Source: Comamonas testosteroni
Lineage (GTDB): Bacteria > Pseudomonadota > Gammaproteobacteria > Burkholderiales > Burkholderiaceae_C
DNA length: 64,000 nucleotides
Reading direction: 5' to 3'
NCBI RefSeq assembly: GCF_014076415.1
Contig: NZ_CP043568.1
Span: forward strand, 1,798,001 to 1,862,000
The notes beneath the pieces were generated by a model. It searched no databases. It was given only the letters and a program-made list of their open reading frames with translations, and was not told the origin of the DNA. The first letter of the stretch is position 1. Each line of letters starts with the position of its first letter. The translations under genes and the position numbers were made by a program. Below are positions 25,559-34,333 of this stretch, piece by piece.

Positions 25559-26548
25559 ATGAGCGAAACGCGTATGGCCGAGGAGCAGCTGATCGACGAG
25601 GAGTTGCTCAGCCTCAAACCCGTCGCGCATCTGCGCGCCAAGGCAGCCGCGCTGCTGGCGCTGACCCTGGTATTGATTCTGAGTGCGGCCGCTTATCTGC
25701 TCTACGCGCGCGGAGTGTTCGAGCCCACGCAGCGTCTGGTGCTGACGGCCGATGACTCCGAGGGCGTGATCGTGGGCATGGACATGACTTTCTCGGGCTT
25801 TCCCATAGGCCGTGTGCGCAAGATTGAGCTGGCCGAGGACGGCTCGGTTCGCATACTGGTCGATGTGACCGAGAAGGATGCCCACTGGCTGCGCCAGTCC
25901 AGCGTGTTCACGCTGGTCAAGGGCTTGGTGGGCGGCACCACCATCAAGGCCTATACCGGCATGCTGGGCGATGCGCCGCTGCCACCGGATTCCGTGCGGC
26001 CCGTGCTCAGTGGCGACGCCACGGCAGAGCTGCCACAGATCATCAATTCCGCCAAAGAGGTGCTGGCCAATGTGGCGGCACTGACCGCCACGGATTCGGC
26101 ATTGGGCGGATCGTTGGCCGAAGTACGCAAGCTGGCCGAGCGCATGCAGGGGCAAGGCGGCGTTCTGGGGGCGGTGCTGGGCAGCGACGAGGAAGCGAAG
26201 AAGGTCGGCCAGATGCTGGAGCGTGCCAACTCCCTGCTCGGGCGCATGGACCGAATGGTGGCGCGCGCCGACAGCCAGGTCTTTGACGCGAATGGCGTCA
26301 TGCCCCAGGTCAAGACCACTATGGAGCAGCTCAATGGCTTGCTGGCCGATACGCGCAAAAGCATGGCCAAGGTCGATGCAGTACTGGCCGATATGCAGGT
26401 GGTGGGCAGCAATGCCCGCGAGGCCTCGACCGACCTGGGCGCGCTGCGTGCCGAGGTGGAAAGCAATCTGCTGAGACTGGAGTCCGTGCTCAACGATCTG
26501 CAGCGCAAATGGCCGTTTTCCCACAAGCCGGAGTTGAAGCTGCCATGA
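25559..26548 (+). CDS. MlaD-like MCE-domain protein
   Basis: A 329-residue protein anchored in the inner membrane by one helix (about residues 31-50, LLALTLVLILSAAAYLLY) with a periplasmic MCE domain following (FEPTQRLVLTADDSEGVIVG through FPIGRVRKIEL and GLVGGTTIKAY). The last 150 residues are a predicted long helix or coiled coil (repeated LLADTRKSMAKVDAVLADMQ-type sequence), as in tunnel-forming MCE proteins. It acts with the permease upstream. Preceded by AAGGATGGAG. Its stop overlaps the start of the lipoprotein gene (ATGA). Confidence 0.87.
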   Translation: MSETRMAEEQLIDEELLSLKPVAHLRAKAAALLALTLVLILSAAAYLLYARGVFEPTQRLVLTADDSEGVIVGMDMTFSGFPIGRVRKIELAEDGSVRILVDVTEKDAHWLRQSSVFTLVKGLVGGTTIKAYTGMLGDAPLPPDSVRPVLSGDATAELPQIINSAKEVLANVAALTATDSALGGSLAEVRKLAERMQGQGGVLGAVLGSDEEAKKVGQMLERANSLLGRMDRMVARADSQVFDANGVMPQVKTTMEQLNGLLADTRKSMAKVDAVLADMQVVGSNAREASTDLGALRAEVESNLLRLESVLNDLQRKWPFSHKPELKLP

Positions 26549-27249
26549 AGCAAAAAACCAAGCAAAAGCAGACTCCAGGCAAATACGGGAGGGCGATGGC
26601 TGCTATATCCGTCATAGCGCTGTCAGCCTGTGGCAACCAAGCACCGGCACCGGATTGGGCATTGAGCGCCGAAGCTGCGGCGCAAAAAGCCGCCCAGGCC
26701 TATTTGCAGGGGCATCAGCGTGTGGAGGCGCTGCAGTGGCAGAAGGCGCGTGATGCCGTGGCCAGCACCGGCCAACCCGCACAGGCCGCCAAGCTGGAGC
26801 TGATGCGCTGCGCGGCGCAGGTGGCCAGCCTGGACTGGAGCAGTTGTCCGGCCTATGAGGCGCTGGCGCAGGATGCGGGCAAGCAAGAGCAGGCCTATGC
26901 CCGCTATCTGCGGGCCAGTCCGCAAGCCGGTGATATCGAGCTTTTGCCTGAGGCGCAGCGCGGCGTGGCGCGGCAGCTGCTCGGCGGCGGCGCAGGTGGT
27001 ACTGCCCTGACCGAGATCAAGGATCCGCTATCGAGACTGGTGGCTGCGGGTGTGCTGCTGCGTGGCGGCGCGGCCGACCCCGCCCTGCTGCAGCAAGGCG
27101 TCGATACCGCTTCGGAGCAAGGCTGGCGCAGGCCTTTGATGGCCTGGCTGCTGCTGCAGCTCAAGGCAGCGCAGCAGGGCGGTGATGTGCAGCAACAGGC
27201 GCAACTGCAGCGTAGGCTGAAGCTGCTGGAGACATCTGCACCCAAGTGA
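26545..27249 (+). CDS. lipoprotein of the MCE transport operon
   Basis: A 234-residue lipoprotein. Lys-rich N-terminus, hydrophobic core and LSAC lipobox (Cys29) give envelope anchoring. The mature part is Ala/Gln/Leu-rich and helical, with repeat-like QQGVDTASEQGWRR and QLKAAQQGGDVQQQAQLQ segments; it may be a TPR-like auxiliary component. I do not recognise a named family. The ATG at 26545 overlaps the MlaD-like stop, so it belongs to that operon. A terminator follows at 27275. Confidence 0.75.
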   Translation: MKQKTKQKQTPGKYGRAMAAISVIALSACGNQAPAPDWALSAEAAAQKAAQAYLQGHQRVEALQWQKARDAVASTGQPAQAAKLELMRCAAQVASLDWSSCPAYEALAQDAGKQEQAYARYLRASPQAGDIELLPEAQRGVARQLLGGGAGGTALTEIKDPLSRLVAAGVLLRGGAADPALLQQGVDTASEQGWRRPLMAWLLLQLKAAQQGGDVQQQAQLQRRLKLLETSAPK

Positions 27250-27274
27250 ACCGGTCGCTCACCGGACTGGAAAT

Positions 27275-27303
27275 AAAAAAGCGAGGCTAAGACCTCGCTT
27301 TTT
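27275..27303. terminator. bidirectional rho-independent terminator
   Basis: AAAAAAGCGAGG and CCTCGCTTTTT flank a CTAAGA loop. It lies between the convergent MCE operon and the porin gene, and has T-runs in both directions. Confidence 0.9.
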
Positions 27304-27339
27304 CGGATGGCGAGCCATAGGCCCGCTCTAATCCAGTGC

Positions 27340-28377
27340 TCAGAAGCGGTGACGGATACCGGCGATCAGGCTGGTGCCGGTCTTGGGGTTGGCATCGGTC
27401 ACGCGGTCGTACATCAGAGCGGTGTAGACGTCGGTGCGCTTGGACAGGAAGTGGTCGTAGCCCAGGGTCGCTGTGGTGCGGGTGGCATCGGTGGCTGCTT
27501 CGTACTTGGTGCGGGCCACGGCTGCCTTGACGGTGCCGGGTGTGCCGGAGACCGGAATGTCCAGACCCAGCGAGTAGGTCTTGCTCTTGCTGTCCAGATC
27601 CTTGACCTTGGCCTGGCCGTAGGTAGCGTAGAGCTTCACAACATTGAAGTTGTAGCTGCCGCCGACCATCCAGTCGCTCTTGGTGGGCATGACCGTGCCG
27701 CTGCCGGGGTTGGTGATCTGGTCGCGCTCGTAGAAGGCCGTCAGGCTCAGAGGACCGCTGGAGTACAGAGCGTTCACGCCGACGTTCTTCTTGCTCTTGT
27801 TGCCAGGAGTCGATTGCTCGCCGAACTGGTAGTAGACATTGGCAGTCAGGCCGCCGAAGTTAGGCGTCGTGTAGACCAGCATATTGCTCCAGCCGGTGTC
27901 GGCGGGCGTGGTCAGGCGGGCACCGCCCCAGGCTGCGGTGGGGGTGTTCGCGTGCAGCACCAGAGGCGAGATGGTGAACGAATCGCCGAAGGGGTTGGTC
28001 AGAATGGTGGGTAGGAAGTTGGGCGCCTTGTCGCGGCCCAGGCCGATGCGGCCGAAATTGCCGTTCAGGCCGATGTTGGCATCGCGCGAGAAAAAGGTGT
28101 CGCCGGGGAAGCGGCCTGTTTCACCGGTGTCCATGCGCATGAAGGCGGTGATGTTGAAATCGACCTTCAGGCCGCCGCCCAGGTCTTCCGTGCCCTTCAG
28201 GCCCCACCAGGAAGTGGTCATGCCGCCGGAGCCAACAACGCCCTTGCGGTCCTGGCCGGCCATCTTGACGGAGCCGGCATACATATCGGCGAGGCCCGTC
28301 AGTTGCACATTGCTCTGCGCAAAAGCGGCGCCGGAGCAGGCCAGGGCAGCAGCCATGGCGATAAAAGCGGTCTTCAT
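27340..28377 (-). CDS. Omp32-type general porin
   Basis: A 345-residue outer-membrane 16-strand porin typical of Comamonadaceae. Signal peptide ends at AAFAQ. The strand pattern and turns are characteristic (SSVQLTGLADMY-like start, SWWGLKGTEDLGGGLK, FGRIGLGRDKAPN) and the chain ends in IRHRF, the C-terminal Phe needed for barrel assembly. It allows passive diffusion of small, mostly anionic solutes. AGAGGA precedes the start codon. It stands alone with a 577-bp leader region upstream. Confidence 0.92.
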   Translation of the reverse strand: MKTAFIAMAAALACSGAAFAQSNVQLTGLADMYAGSVKMAGQDRKGVVGSGGMTTSWWGLKGTEDLGGGLKVDFNITAFMRMDTGETGRFPGDTFFSRDANIGLNGNFGRIGLGRDKAPNFLPTILTNPFGDSFTISPLVLHANTPTAAWGGARLTTPADTGWSNMLVYTTPNFGGLTANVYYQFGEQSTPGNKSKKNVGVNALYSSGPLSLTAFYERDQITNPGSGTVMPTKSDWMVGGSYNFNVVKLYATYGQAKVKDLDSKSKTYSLGLDIPVSGTPGTVKAAVARTKYEAATDATRTTATLGYDHFLSKRTDVYTALMYDRVTDANPKTGTSLIAGIRHRF

Positions 28378-28954
28378 GAGTGTCCTCTCGAGTTAGATAT
28401 TGGATTTACGTTTTGAAATATAGCGGGGGTTTGTATACAGCTTGCTCTGCAGTTCCGCGGATGCCGATGAAATCATCTTTTCGGCGATATGACAGTGGTT
28501 TTTTTACATCAAGGACTAAGGGAAATCTCTTGTGTGCACCGTGTTGGTGCTATCGATATTGCCGTGCAAAGCGGCTGGGTGAAGCCAGCCGAGCGAGAGT
28601 GAGTACTGTGGGTTTCGTGATCAAGGAATAACAGTCATTCCTGGTGGGCCAGGTCTGATCAAGAGGTTTGGCGATGACAGCGTCAGCGGATGGAACAAGA
28701 GTGGCTTGGCGATGGATGCCTGCTTGGAATCGCTGAAGCGCCCACTCTTGTCGTTCCCTTGGGCAGTCTTGGTCAGGCCCTGCGCAGGGATCGCGATTGG
28801 CCGGAGTGTGCTGTGCGTGCTGAGCGCTTATGCGGCCGGGCGTGCGTTGATATCAGGCCTGCAGCCTTCAGCACCAGTGCGATACTTTTTTGAAAAAAGT
28901 GCGCGTTTTCCCCGGGGAGGGTGTTTTTCCTCCCTATAATTCATCCTATCGACA
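28378..28954. other. 577-bp gap between porin and tRNA-Pro, no gene seen
   Basis: I see no coding sequence with a credible family match. The short open frames here lack ribosome binding sites and recognisable products. The left part should contain the porin promoter and 5' leader. The right end has an AT-rich stretch and the TATAAT before the tRNA. I found no clear hairpin-plus-T-run in it. Confidence 0.5.
28935..28940 (+). promoter_or_regulatory. -10 element of tRNA-Pro promoter
   Basis: A perfect TATAAT lies 14 bp before the tRNA 5' end. The region 17 bp upstream (CCGGGG) does not match a -35 consensus, so the promoter is only half supported. The second tRNA copy has TACAAT at 29182-29187, 13 bp before its start. 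Confidence 0.45.
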
Positions 28955-29031
28955 CGGAATGTAGCGCAGCCTGGTAGCGCACTTGCATGGGGTGCAAGGG
29001 GTCGCGAGTTCGAATCCCGCCATTCCGACCA
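28955..29031 (+). tRNA. tRNA-Pro (anticodon GGG), copy 1
   Basis: A 77-nt cloverleaf with acceptor CGGAATG / CATTCCG, D-arm GCGCAGCCTGGTAGCGC, anticodon stem CTTGC/GCAAG with loop ATGGGGT (anticodon GGG, reads CCC) and an encoded CCA. Identical to the copy at 29201, including a few bases before it. Confidence 0.96.
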
Positions 29032-29036
29032 AATTG

Positions 29037-29069
29037 AAAAGGCCTGTGATGAAAATCACAGGCCTTTTT
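29037..29069 (+). terminator. terminator after tRNA-Pro copy 1
   Basis: AAAA-GGCCTGTGAT / ATCACAGGCC-TTTTT with a GAAA loop. The 10-bp stem is perfect and the T-run immediate. Transcription of copy 1 should stop here, so copy 2 needs its own promoter. Confidence 0.9.
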
Positions 29070-29200
29070 CAATGCCGCTGCGAGGTTCGCTATGAAACCT
29101 GCAGCGTCAGATGACCGTCGTGGCTGATAACCGAGCAACTGCTCAAGTTGCTGCCTTCCCAAAAGATGGTCGAAAATCGGTTACAATAGCGTCATCGACA

Positions 29201-29277
29201 CGGAATGTAGCGCAGCCTGGTAGCGCACTTGCATGGGGTGCAAGGGGTCGCGAGTTCGAATCCCGCCATTCCGACCA
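29201..29277 (+). tRNA. tRNA-Pro (anticodon GGG), copy 2
   Basis: Sequence identical to the 28955 copy. It is separated from it by 169 bp that contain a terminator and otherwise unrelated sequence, so the pair arose by duplication of the tRNA and a few leading bases (ATCGACA). Confidence 0.96.
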
Positions 29278-29281
29278 ATCT

Positions 29282-29319
29282 AAAAAAGGCTTCTAACTGT
29301 AAAGTTAGGAGCCTTTTTT
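29282..29319 (+). terminator. terminator after tRNA-Pro copy 2
   Basis: AAAAAAGGCTTCTAACT and AGTTAGGAGCCTTTTTT pair around a GTAA loop, with one bulge. It closes the tRNA unit before the minus-strand fep genes. Confidence 0.88.
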
Positions 29320-29408
29320 CTATCCAGATCGCATGATGTCGTACGACTCTTCAGGGTGATGACTCGAAGAGAGATAGAAGTGCTGTCTCAACTTCTGCTG
29401 TCACACTC

Positions 29409-30449
29409 CTAGCCCTTGTGCGTGCGAAACAGCAGCCACAGCAGATACACCCCGCCCAGCAGCCCCGTTACCAGCCCGATGGGCAGATGGAGGCGCACCG
29501 GCGCCCACTGGCTGAGCATGTCGGCCGCCAGCAGCAGAACGGCGCCCACGGCTGCCGCCGTGAACAGAGGCACGTCGGGCGACAGGCCCAGACGCCTGGC
29601 CACCTGCGGCGCGGCCAGCGCGATGAACGCGACGGGCCCGGCCGCCGCGGTGGCAGTGGCTGTCAGGGCGATGGCGCACATCACCATGATCAGTCGGGTA
29701 CGCGGTACGTTGACGCCGAGTTGGGTGGCGGCGTCATCGCCCAGTTCCAGCAGGTCGATCCGGCGGGCGCACAACAGCACGACCGGCACGATGGCGAAGA
29801 AGCTGAATGCGGCCGGCACGACATGCGCCCAGGTCCGCGCACTGAGCGAGCCAGCCAGCCAGCGCTGTGCGGAGACGGCCCGCTCCAGATCGCCCATGAC
29901 CAGCAGGATGGTGTTCAGGCCCGAGAGCGTGGTCCCCACGCCTATGCCCACCAGCACCAGCCGGTAGCCCCCTGCGACGCGCCGGCCGCTGGACAGCGCG
30001 AGCACGACCGCCGCCGTGGCCATGCCCGACAGCACGGCGGCCAGCGATATCCACAGCGGCCCGGCGTCACCCAGCACGATGAGCGCAATCGCCCCGCTGG
30101 CCGCGCCGGTGGTGAAGCCGATCACGTCCGGCGAGCCCAGCGCGTTGCGGGAGATGGACTGGAAGATGGCACCCGCCATGCCAAGCGACGCGCCCACGAA
30201 GACGGCCGTGAGGACACGCGGCAGCCGCACCCGCTGCACGATGCGCTCTGCTGCGGGGTTGGAGCCCGTGCCCAGCAGGCTGTCGAGCACTTCGGCGGGG
30301 CTGAGGGACAGGGTTCCCGTGCCCAGCAGCAGCACACCCAGCACCAGGGCCAGCACGACCAGCGCCATGCCCACGGCCAGCGGCCTGGGCCGCCAGCGGA
30401 GCGAATATGGGCCCCAGCGCAGTATCGAGGTCTTCACGGACGCCTTCAT
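29409..30449 (-). CDS. fepG: ferric-chelate ABC permease FepG-like
   Basis: A 346-residue inner-membrane permease of the FecCD family with eight to ten hydrophobic segments. The pattern RLPRVLTAVFVGASLGMAGA, then SRNALGSPDVIGF, LLELGDDAATQLGVNV and AGPVAFIALAAPQVARR matches FepG of the enterobactin system closely. It pairs with FepD to move ferric siderophore into the cytoplasm. The true start is the ATG at 30449, which overlaps the FepD stop (ATGA); the upstream extension of the frame is antisense-like sequence. Last gene of the fepBDG operon. Confidence 0.9.
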   Translation of the reverse strand: MKASVKTSILRWGPYSLRWRPRPLAVGMALVVLALVLGVLLLGTGTLSLSPAEVLDSLLGTGSNPAAERIVQRVRLPRVLTAVFVGASLGMAGAIFQSISRNALGSPDVIGFTTGAASGAIALIVLGDAGPLWISLAAVLSGMATAAVVLALSSGRRVAGGYRLVLVGIGVGTTLSGLNTILLVMGDLERAVSAQRWLAGSLSARTWAHVVPAAFSFFAIVPVVLLCARRIDLLELGDDAATQLGVNVPRTRLIMVMCAIALTATATAAAGPVAFIALAAPQVARRLGLSPDVPLFTAAAVGAVLLLAADMLSQWAPVRLHLPIGLVTGLLGGVYLLWLLFRTHKG

Positions 30450-31507
30450 AGTCTGCTCAACCGGTATCTGCACGCCACCCAGACAAAGAACGGCCCGCCG
30501 ATCAGGCAGGCGACGATGCCCGCAGCCACTTCGGCAGGCGCCGCGACGACGCGGCCCAGCACATCGGCACCCAGCAGCAGCACCGCCGCGTAGAGCGCGG
30601 ACAGCGGCAGTATCCAGCGGTAGTCCGGCCCGCACGAGAGGCGTGCAAGATGCGGCGCCACCAGGCCGACGAAGGCGATGGGGCCCACGGCCGCCGTGGC
30701 GGCCCCGGCCAGCATCATGACCGCCAGGCAGGCCAGTTGAGCGGTGGCGCGCACATTGACGCCCAGCGCCAGGCCCACATCATGCCCCAGCGCCATGGCG
30801 TTGAGCTGGCCGACGATGGCCCAGGCCGCCGCCAGTCCCGCCGCCACGGCGGCCGCCAGCACGGCGGCGCTGGCATAGCCGCTGCCCTCCAGGGAGCCGG
30901 CCGCCCAGCGGCGGAAGCCGTCGAAGACTTCCGGGGGGGCGTTGAGCAGGATGATGCCGGCGCTGGAGGTGAGCATGACCGACAGGCCGGCCCCGGCCAG
31001 GACCAGGCGCACCGGGTGCGCGCTCGCGCCCCGGGACTGGCCGAACGCGAAGACGGCGGCACCCGCCAGCCCCGCGCCGGCAAAGGCGCACCAGACGTAC
31101 TGGAGCACGGACGTCAGGCCGAAGGCCGTCATGCCGATGAGCACGGCCAGCGCCGCTCCCGCGTTGACGCCCAGCAGGCCCGGCTCCGCCAGGGGATTGC
31201 GGGTGACGGCCTGCATGAGCGCGCCGGCCACGCCCAGCGCCATGCCGGCCAGGATGGCCACCACGGTGCGGGGCATGCGCAGCAGGCTGACGATCAGGTG
31301 CTGGTCATCACGCAGGTCCGGAGCCCGCAGCGCGCTGAGGATGTCGGCCAGCGCAATGTCGCGCGAGCCGACGGTGATGCCGAGCACGGCGATGATGGCC
31401 AGCGCCAGCAGCCCGCCTGCAAGGCCCAGCCAACGTCTGCGGCGCAGGGGAGCGCGCGGAGCGCGCGAGGCAGGCCGCGCCACCGCGCCTTGAAGCCGTG
31501 CACGCAT
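30446..31507 (-). CDS. fepD: ferric-chelate ABC permease FepD-like
   Basis: A 353-residue FecCD-type permease. Family landmarks are LRMPRTVVAILAGMALGVAG, NPLAEPGLLGVNAGAA, GHDVGLALGVNV and GPIAFVGLVAPHLARL. The Arg-rich first 25 residues are the cytoplasmic leader. It forms a heterodimer with FepG, with which it overlaps by four bases, and is preceded by fepB with a 3-bp gap. All three should be one transcript. The ATPase is the divergent fepC. Confidence 0.9.
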   Translation of the reverse strand: MRARLQGAVARPASRAPRAPLRRRRWLGLAGGLLALAIIAVLGITVGSRDIALADILSALRAPDLRDDQHLIVSLLRMPRTVVAILAGMALGVAGALMQAVTRNPLAEPGLLGVNAGAALAVLIGMTAFGLTSVLQYVWCAFAGAGLAGAAVFAFGQSRGASAHPVRLVLAGAGLSVMLTSSAGIILLNAPPEVFDGFRRWAAGSLEGSGYASAAVLAAAVAAGLAAAWAIVGQLNAMALGHDVGLALGVNVRATAQLACLAVMMLAGAATAAVGPIAFVGLVAPHLARLSCGPDYRWILPLSALYAAVLLLGADVLGRVVAAPAEVAAGIVACLIGGPFFVWVACRYRLSRL

Positions 31508-31510
31508 GGC

Positions 31511-32449
31511 TCAGCGGAAATGGCTGGCCACGGCGTCGACCATCTGCTGCCCCGAGTAGTAGTCGATGCGAAACGAGGTCGGGCCCAGCGCATAGACGCG
31601 CCGGCCGGCCACGGCCGGCAGGTTGGCCAGCAGCGGATCGTCCAGGAAGGCCTGGACATCGCCCTGCGAAGCGCCGAGCAGGAAGACGGAATCGCCGGTG
31701 ATGGCGGCCGAGAGGTTTTCGCGGGAGATGAATTCGAAGTCGGACGAGCGTGTCACCTGTGCGGCCAGCGGGGGCGGCAGGCCCTCCACCTTGAAACCCA
31801 GTGCAGCCAGCAGCCGCGCATGCGGGCTGGCGGCGCGGCCTATGGAGTAGCTGCCGGCCAGGTTGTAGGCGACGATGCTGACGGGCTGGGCCGGTGGCGT
31901 GATGGAGGCGGCGGTTTGCGCCACATGGGCATCGAAGCGGGCAATGGCTGCGGCGGCCTGCTTCGCATGGCCCGTGATGCGGCCCAGCTCGGTGGCGATG
32001 TCCTGCCAGGACTGGCTGGAGTAATCGACCACGACCATTGGCACGCCCTGCGCCTGCAGTTCGGTGCGGTGCTGGGCCACGCTGTCGGCGCCGGTGGCAG
32101 AGGCCACCAGCAGATCAGGGGTGGCGCCCAGGACGGCCTCGATGTCGAACTGCAGGTTGCGGTAGAGCACCTGTACGCCACGCTCGTCGGCAACGTGGGC
32201 CCATTGCGAGAAAAAGCCCTTGTCATCAGTCAAGCGGCTGGGCGTGGTGGCTGCGGTTGCCGCCACGGGGGCATCGATGGCCAACAGGATGCCCGTCACG
32301 CTGGGCGAGGTGGACACGATGCGCTGCGGTAGAGAGGCCTGCTGTGTGGCGCCGGCCTCGTGGACGGCGTTGCGCTGCATGAGCGCGATACCGGCCAGCA
32401 CGGACAGTGCCGCAGCCGCAACCAGGGCGGTGAATTTTAGTCTGTTCAT
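31511..32449 (-). CDS. fepB: ferric-siderophore periplasmic binding protein FepB-like
   Basis: A 312-residue binding protein with an N-terminal hydrophobic signal or anchor. It parallels FepB along its length: QRIVSTSPSVTGILLAIDAP, TPDLLVASATGADS, DYSSQSWQDIATELGRITGH, ENLSAAITGDSVFLLGA and VYALGPTSFRIDYYS. FepB delivers catecholate ferric siderophores to FepDG, so the ligand here is probably a catecholate-type or similar chelate. No lipobox Cys. It starts an operon with fepD and fepG, divergent from fepC. Confidence 0.9.
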   Translation of the reverse strand: MNRLKFTALVAAAALSVLAGIALMQRNAVHEAGATQQASLPQRIVSTSPSVTGILLAIDAPVAATAATTPSRLTDDKGFFSQWAHVADERGVQVLYRNLQFDIEAVLGATPDLLVASATGADSVAQHRTELQAQGVPMVVVDYSSQSWQDIATELGRITGHAKQAAAAIARFDAHVAQTAASITPPAQPVSIVAYNLAGSYSIGRAASPHARLLAALGFKVEGLPPPLAAQVTRSSDFEFISRENLSAAITGDSVFLLGASQGDVQAFLDDPLLANLPAVAGRRVYALGPTSFRIDYYSGQQMVDAVASHFR

Positions 32450-32507
32450 ATCGATCTGACCGTGACAGGGCCGAGTACATCAAGGTTCTTTAGGGTATTC
32501 CTCATTG

Positions 32508-32520
32508 TAGAATGCATTCC
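32508..32520. promoter_or_regulatory. candidate regulator site in fepB/fepC intergenic region
   Basis: TAGAATGCATTCC contains the palindrome GAATGCATTC. The same core, GAATGNATTCC, recurs at 34337-34347 before the receptor and regulator genes. It is centred about 54 bp upstream of fepC and 65 bp upstream of fepB. A shared operator is inferred. Confidence 0.5.
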
Positions 32521-32567
32521 GAATTTGTAATGCCTAAGGACCTATTGCTTGTGGGGCATGACCGGCC

Positions 32568-33371
32568 ATGACATATCGACTGAGTGCTGATGCAGTGACG
32601 CTGCGCTACGGCGAGCGCACCATTTCGCAGGGCCTGTCCCTTGCTGTTCCCGATGGCTCCTTTGCCGTCATCGTGGGGCCGAACGCCTGCGGCAAGTCCA
32701 CCCTGCTGCGCGCGCTGTCGCGCCTGCTGGCACCGACCGTAGGGAGGGTCATCCTGGATGGCAGGCATATCGCGCAATGGCCTGCCAAGGAGGTCGCACG
32801 GCGCCTGGGCTTGCTGCCGCAAAGCGCGGTCGCGCCCGAGGGCATCACGGTGGAAGACCTGGTGGCGCGTGGGCGCTACCCCCATCAGTCCTTCCTGAAG
32901 CAGTGGACGGATGCCGACGAGCAGGCGGTGGCCGAGGCCATGAAGGCCACTGATGTGATGGCCCTTTCGGACCGGCTTCTGGACGAGTTGTCAGGCGGGC
33001 AGCGCCAACGTGTGTGGATTGCGATGGTGCTGGCGCAGCAGACGCCCATCCTGTTGCTGGATGAGCCCACGACGTTTCTGGACATTGCACACCAGATCGA
33101 GTTGCTGGAGCTGCTGGCGGACCTCAACCGGGCCGGCCGCACCGTGATTGCGGTGCTGCACGATCTCAACCACGCCTGCCGCTACGCCTCACACCTGATC
33201 GCCATGCGCGACGGGCGCATCGCCGCACAGGGCAATCCCGGGGCGATCTTTACCGAGCAATTGGTTGAGGAAGTGTTCGGCCTGTCATCGGTGGTCATTC
33301 CTGACCCTGTGACCGGGACTCCCCTGGTGGTGCCAAGAGGGCGCAAGGCAGTGCATGCCATGGAAGGCTGA
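32568..33371 (+). CDS. fepC: ferric-siderophore ABC ATPase FepC-like
   Basis: A 267-residue cytoplasmic ATPase. Walker A GPNACGKST is at 37-45, the signature LSGGQRQRVWIAM follows near 140, Walker B is LLLDEPTTFLD and the switch His sits in VLHDLNHACRYA. The GPNACGKS form is typical of FepC-type enzymes. It powers the FepDG permease encoded on the other strand. The ATG at 32568 has no strong ribosome binding site. Whether the IclR-type gene shares its regulation is inferred from the shared palindrome. Confidence 0.92.
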   Translation: MTYRLSADAVTLRYGERTISQGLSLAVPDGSFAVIVGPNACGKSTLLRALSRLLAPTVGRVILDGRHIAQWPAKEVARRLGLLPQSAVAPEGITVEDLVARGRYPHQSFLKQWTDADEQAVAEAMKATDVMALSDRLLDELSGGQRQRVWIAMVLAQQTPILLLDEPTTFLDIAHQIELLELLADLNRAGRTVIAVLHDLNHACRYASHLIAMRDGRIAAQGNPGAIFTEQLVEEVFGLSSVVIPDPVTGTPLVVPRGRKAVHAMEG

Positions 33372-33401
33372 AGCACCTGGGTATCTTCCTGCGCGTCGCT
33401 T

Positions 33402-34304
33402 CTAGTGAGAGTCTGAGCCAAAGGCTCGTCCGCCTGTGGCCTGGTTGATCAGGCTGGCTTCGCGCAGCAGCGCATGCCTGTCGTCGGGCGACTTGAGCTG
33501 GCCCAGGTCAGAGACAGTGGTGACCGCGCAGGCGATCTCATGCTGTGCGTCGAACACCGGTGCTGCCTGGCCCGTGACGTTGGACAGAAGGTGGCTGGTC
33601 AATTCGGACCAGCAGCGCTCGCGCACTTCATCGAGCACGGCCTTGGTCGGTGGCTTGCCGCGGAAATGGGCAGGTTGCTGGCGGCGCGCAGCGTCGATGG
33701 TGGCCTTGGGCAGGAAGGCCTGGAACACCAGACCGCAGGCGGTGTTGTCTATGGGCAGGATGTCGCCAAGCGCCAGCGGATTGATGGAGAAGTAGGCGCT
33801 TCGGTACCAGCGCACCAGGGTCGGCCCGCGGTCGGTCCAGATGGCCACACCGCCACTGAGCGCGTGTTGGTGTGTCAGCGACTTCATATGCTGCGCCGCA
33901 ATTTCCACCGCATCCACGCGCTTGAGCGCGCCAATGCCGATGCTCAGTGCCGCGCTGCCCAGGTCGTAGAGGCCGCTGGCCGGGTCCTGCTTGGCCAGGC
34001 CTTCCTTGACGAGACTTTGCAGGTAGCGGTGGGCCGTGGAGCCCCCCGTTCCCGTTCGCCGGGCCACCTCGCCCAGCGCCAGTTCGCTTTCGGCATTGGC
34101 CAGGATCATGAGGAAGCGTGCGGCGATCGAGACCGACTGGATGGTGCCGGAGCGTTTCTCGCCGGCGGCTGTCTGAGGTGTTGTTGTTTTCAAAGGCTCG
34201 GCTTCCTTGCCTGTACTTGGAGCATCGCAGGTGGGCGCCCGGGCGCCGCTGGTCTCGATGATACCGGCTCCTTTCGGGTGGAAGGCAACCCGGCACGCAT
34301 GCAT
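33402..34304 (-). CDS. IclR-family transcriptional regulator
   Basis: A 300-residue regulator. An N-terminal winged helix (IQSVSIAARFLMILANAESE, then ALGEVARRTGTGGSTAHRYL) is followed by the IclR effector domain (CGLVFQAFLPKA, LLSNVTGQAAPVFDAQHEI, CAVTTVSDLGQ). IclR proteins sense small aromatic or organic acids and control catabolic genes, so an IclR regulator inside an iron module suggests it senses the chelator or a breakdown product. The first 40 residues are not family-like, so the start at 34304 may be too far upstream; a TTG at about residue 38 (before KTTTPQ) is an alternative. Divergent from the receptor gene. Confidence 0.87.
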   Translation of the reverse strand: MHACRVAFHPKGAGIIETSGARAPTCDAPSTGKEAEPLKTTTPQTAAGEKRSGTIQSVSIAARFLMILANAESELALGEVARRTGTGGSTAHRYLQSLVKEGLAKQDPASGLYDLGSAALSIGIGALKRVDAVEIAAQHMKSLTHQHALSGGVAIWTDRGPTLVRWYRSAYFSINPLALGDILPIDNTACGLVFQAFLPKATIDAARRQQPAHFRGKPPTKAVLDEVRERCWSELTSHLLSNVTGQAAPVFDAQHEIACAVTTVSDLGQLKSPDDRHALLREASLINQATGGRAFGSDSH

Positions 34305-34333
34305 CTTTTCAGTGTTGTTCTTTTTTCCTCAGA

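Noticed and set aside
28690..28939. Short plus-strand frames in the porin-tRNA gap
   Set aside because: Two overlapping frames with no start signals, no family similarity and no conserved features.
30650..32332. 560-codon plus-strand frame opposite fepD and fepB
   Set aside because: Antisense of well-supported transporter genes; the product is Gly/Arg/Gln-rich noise.
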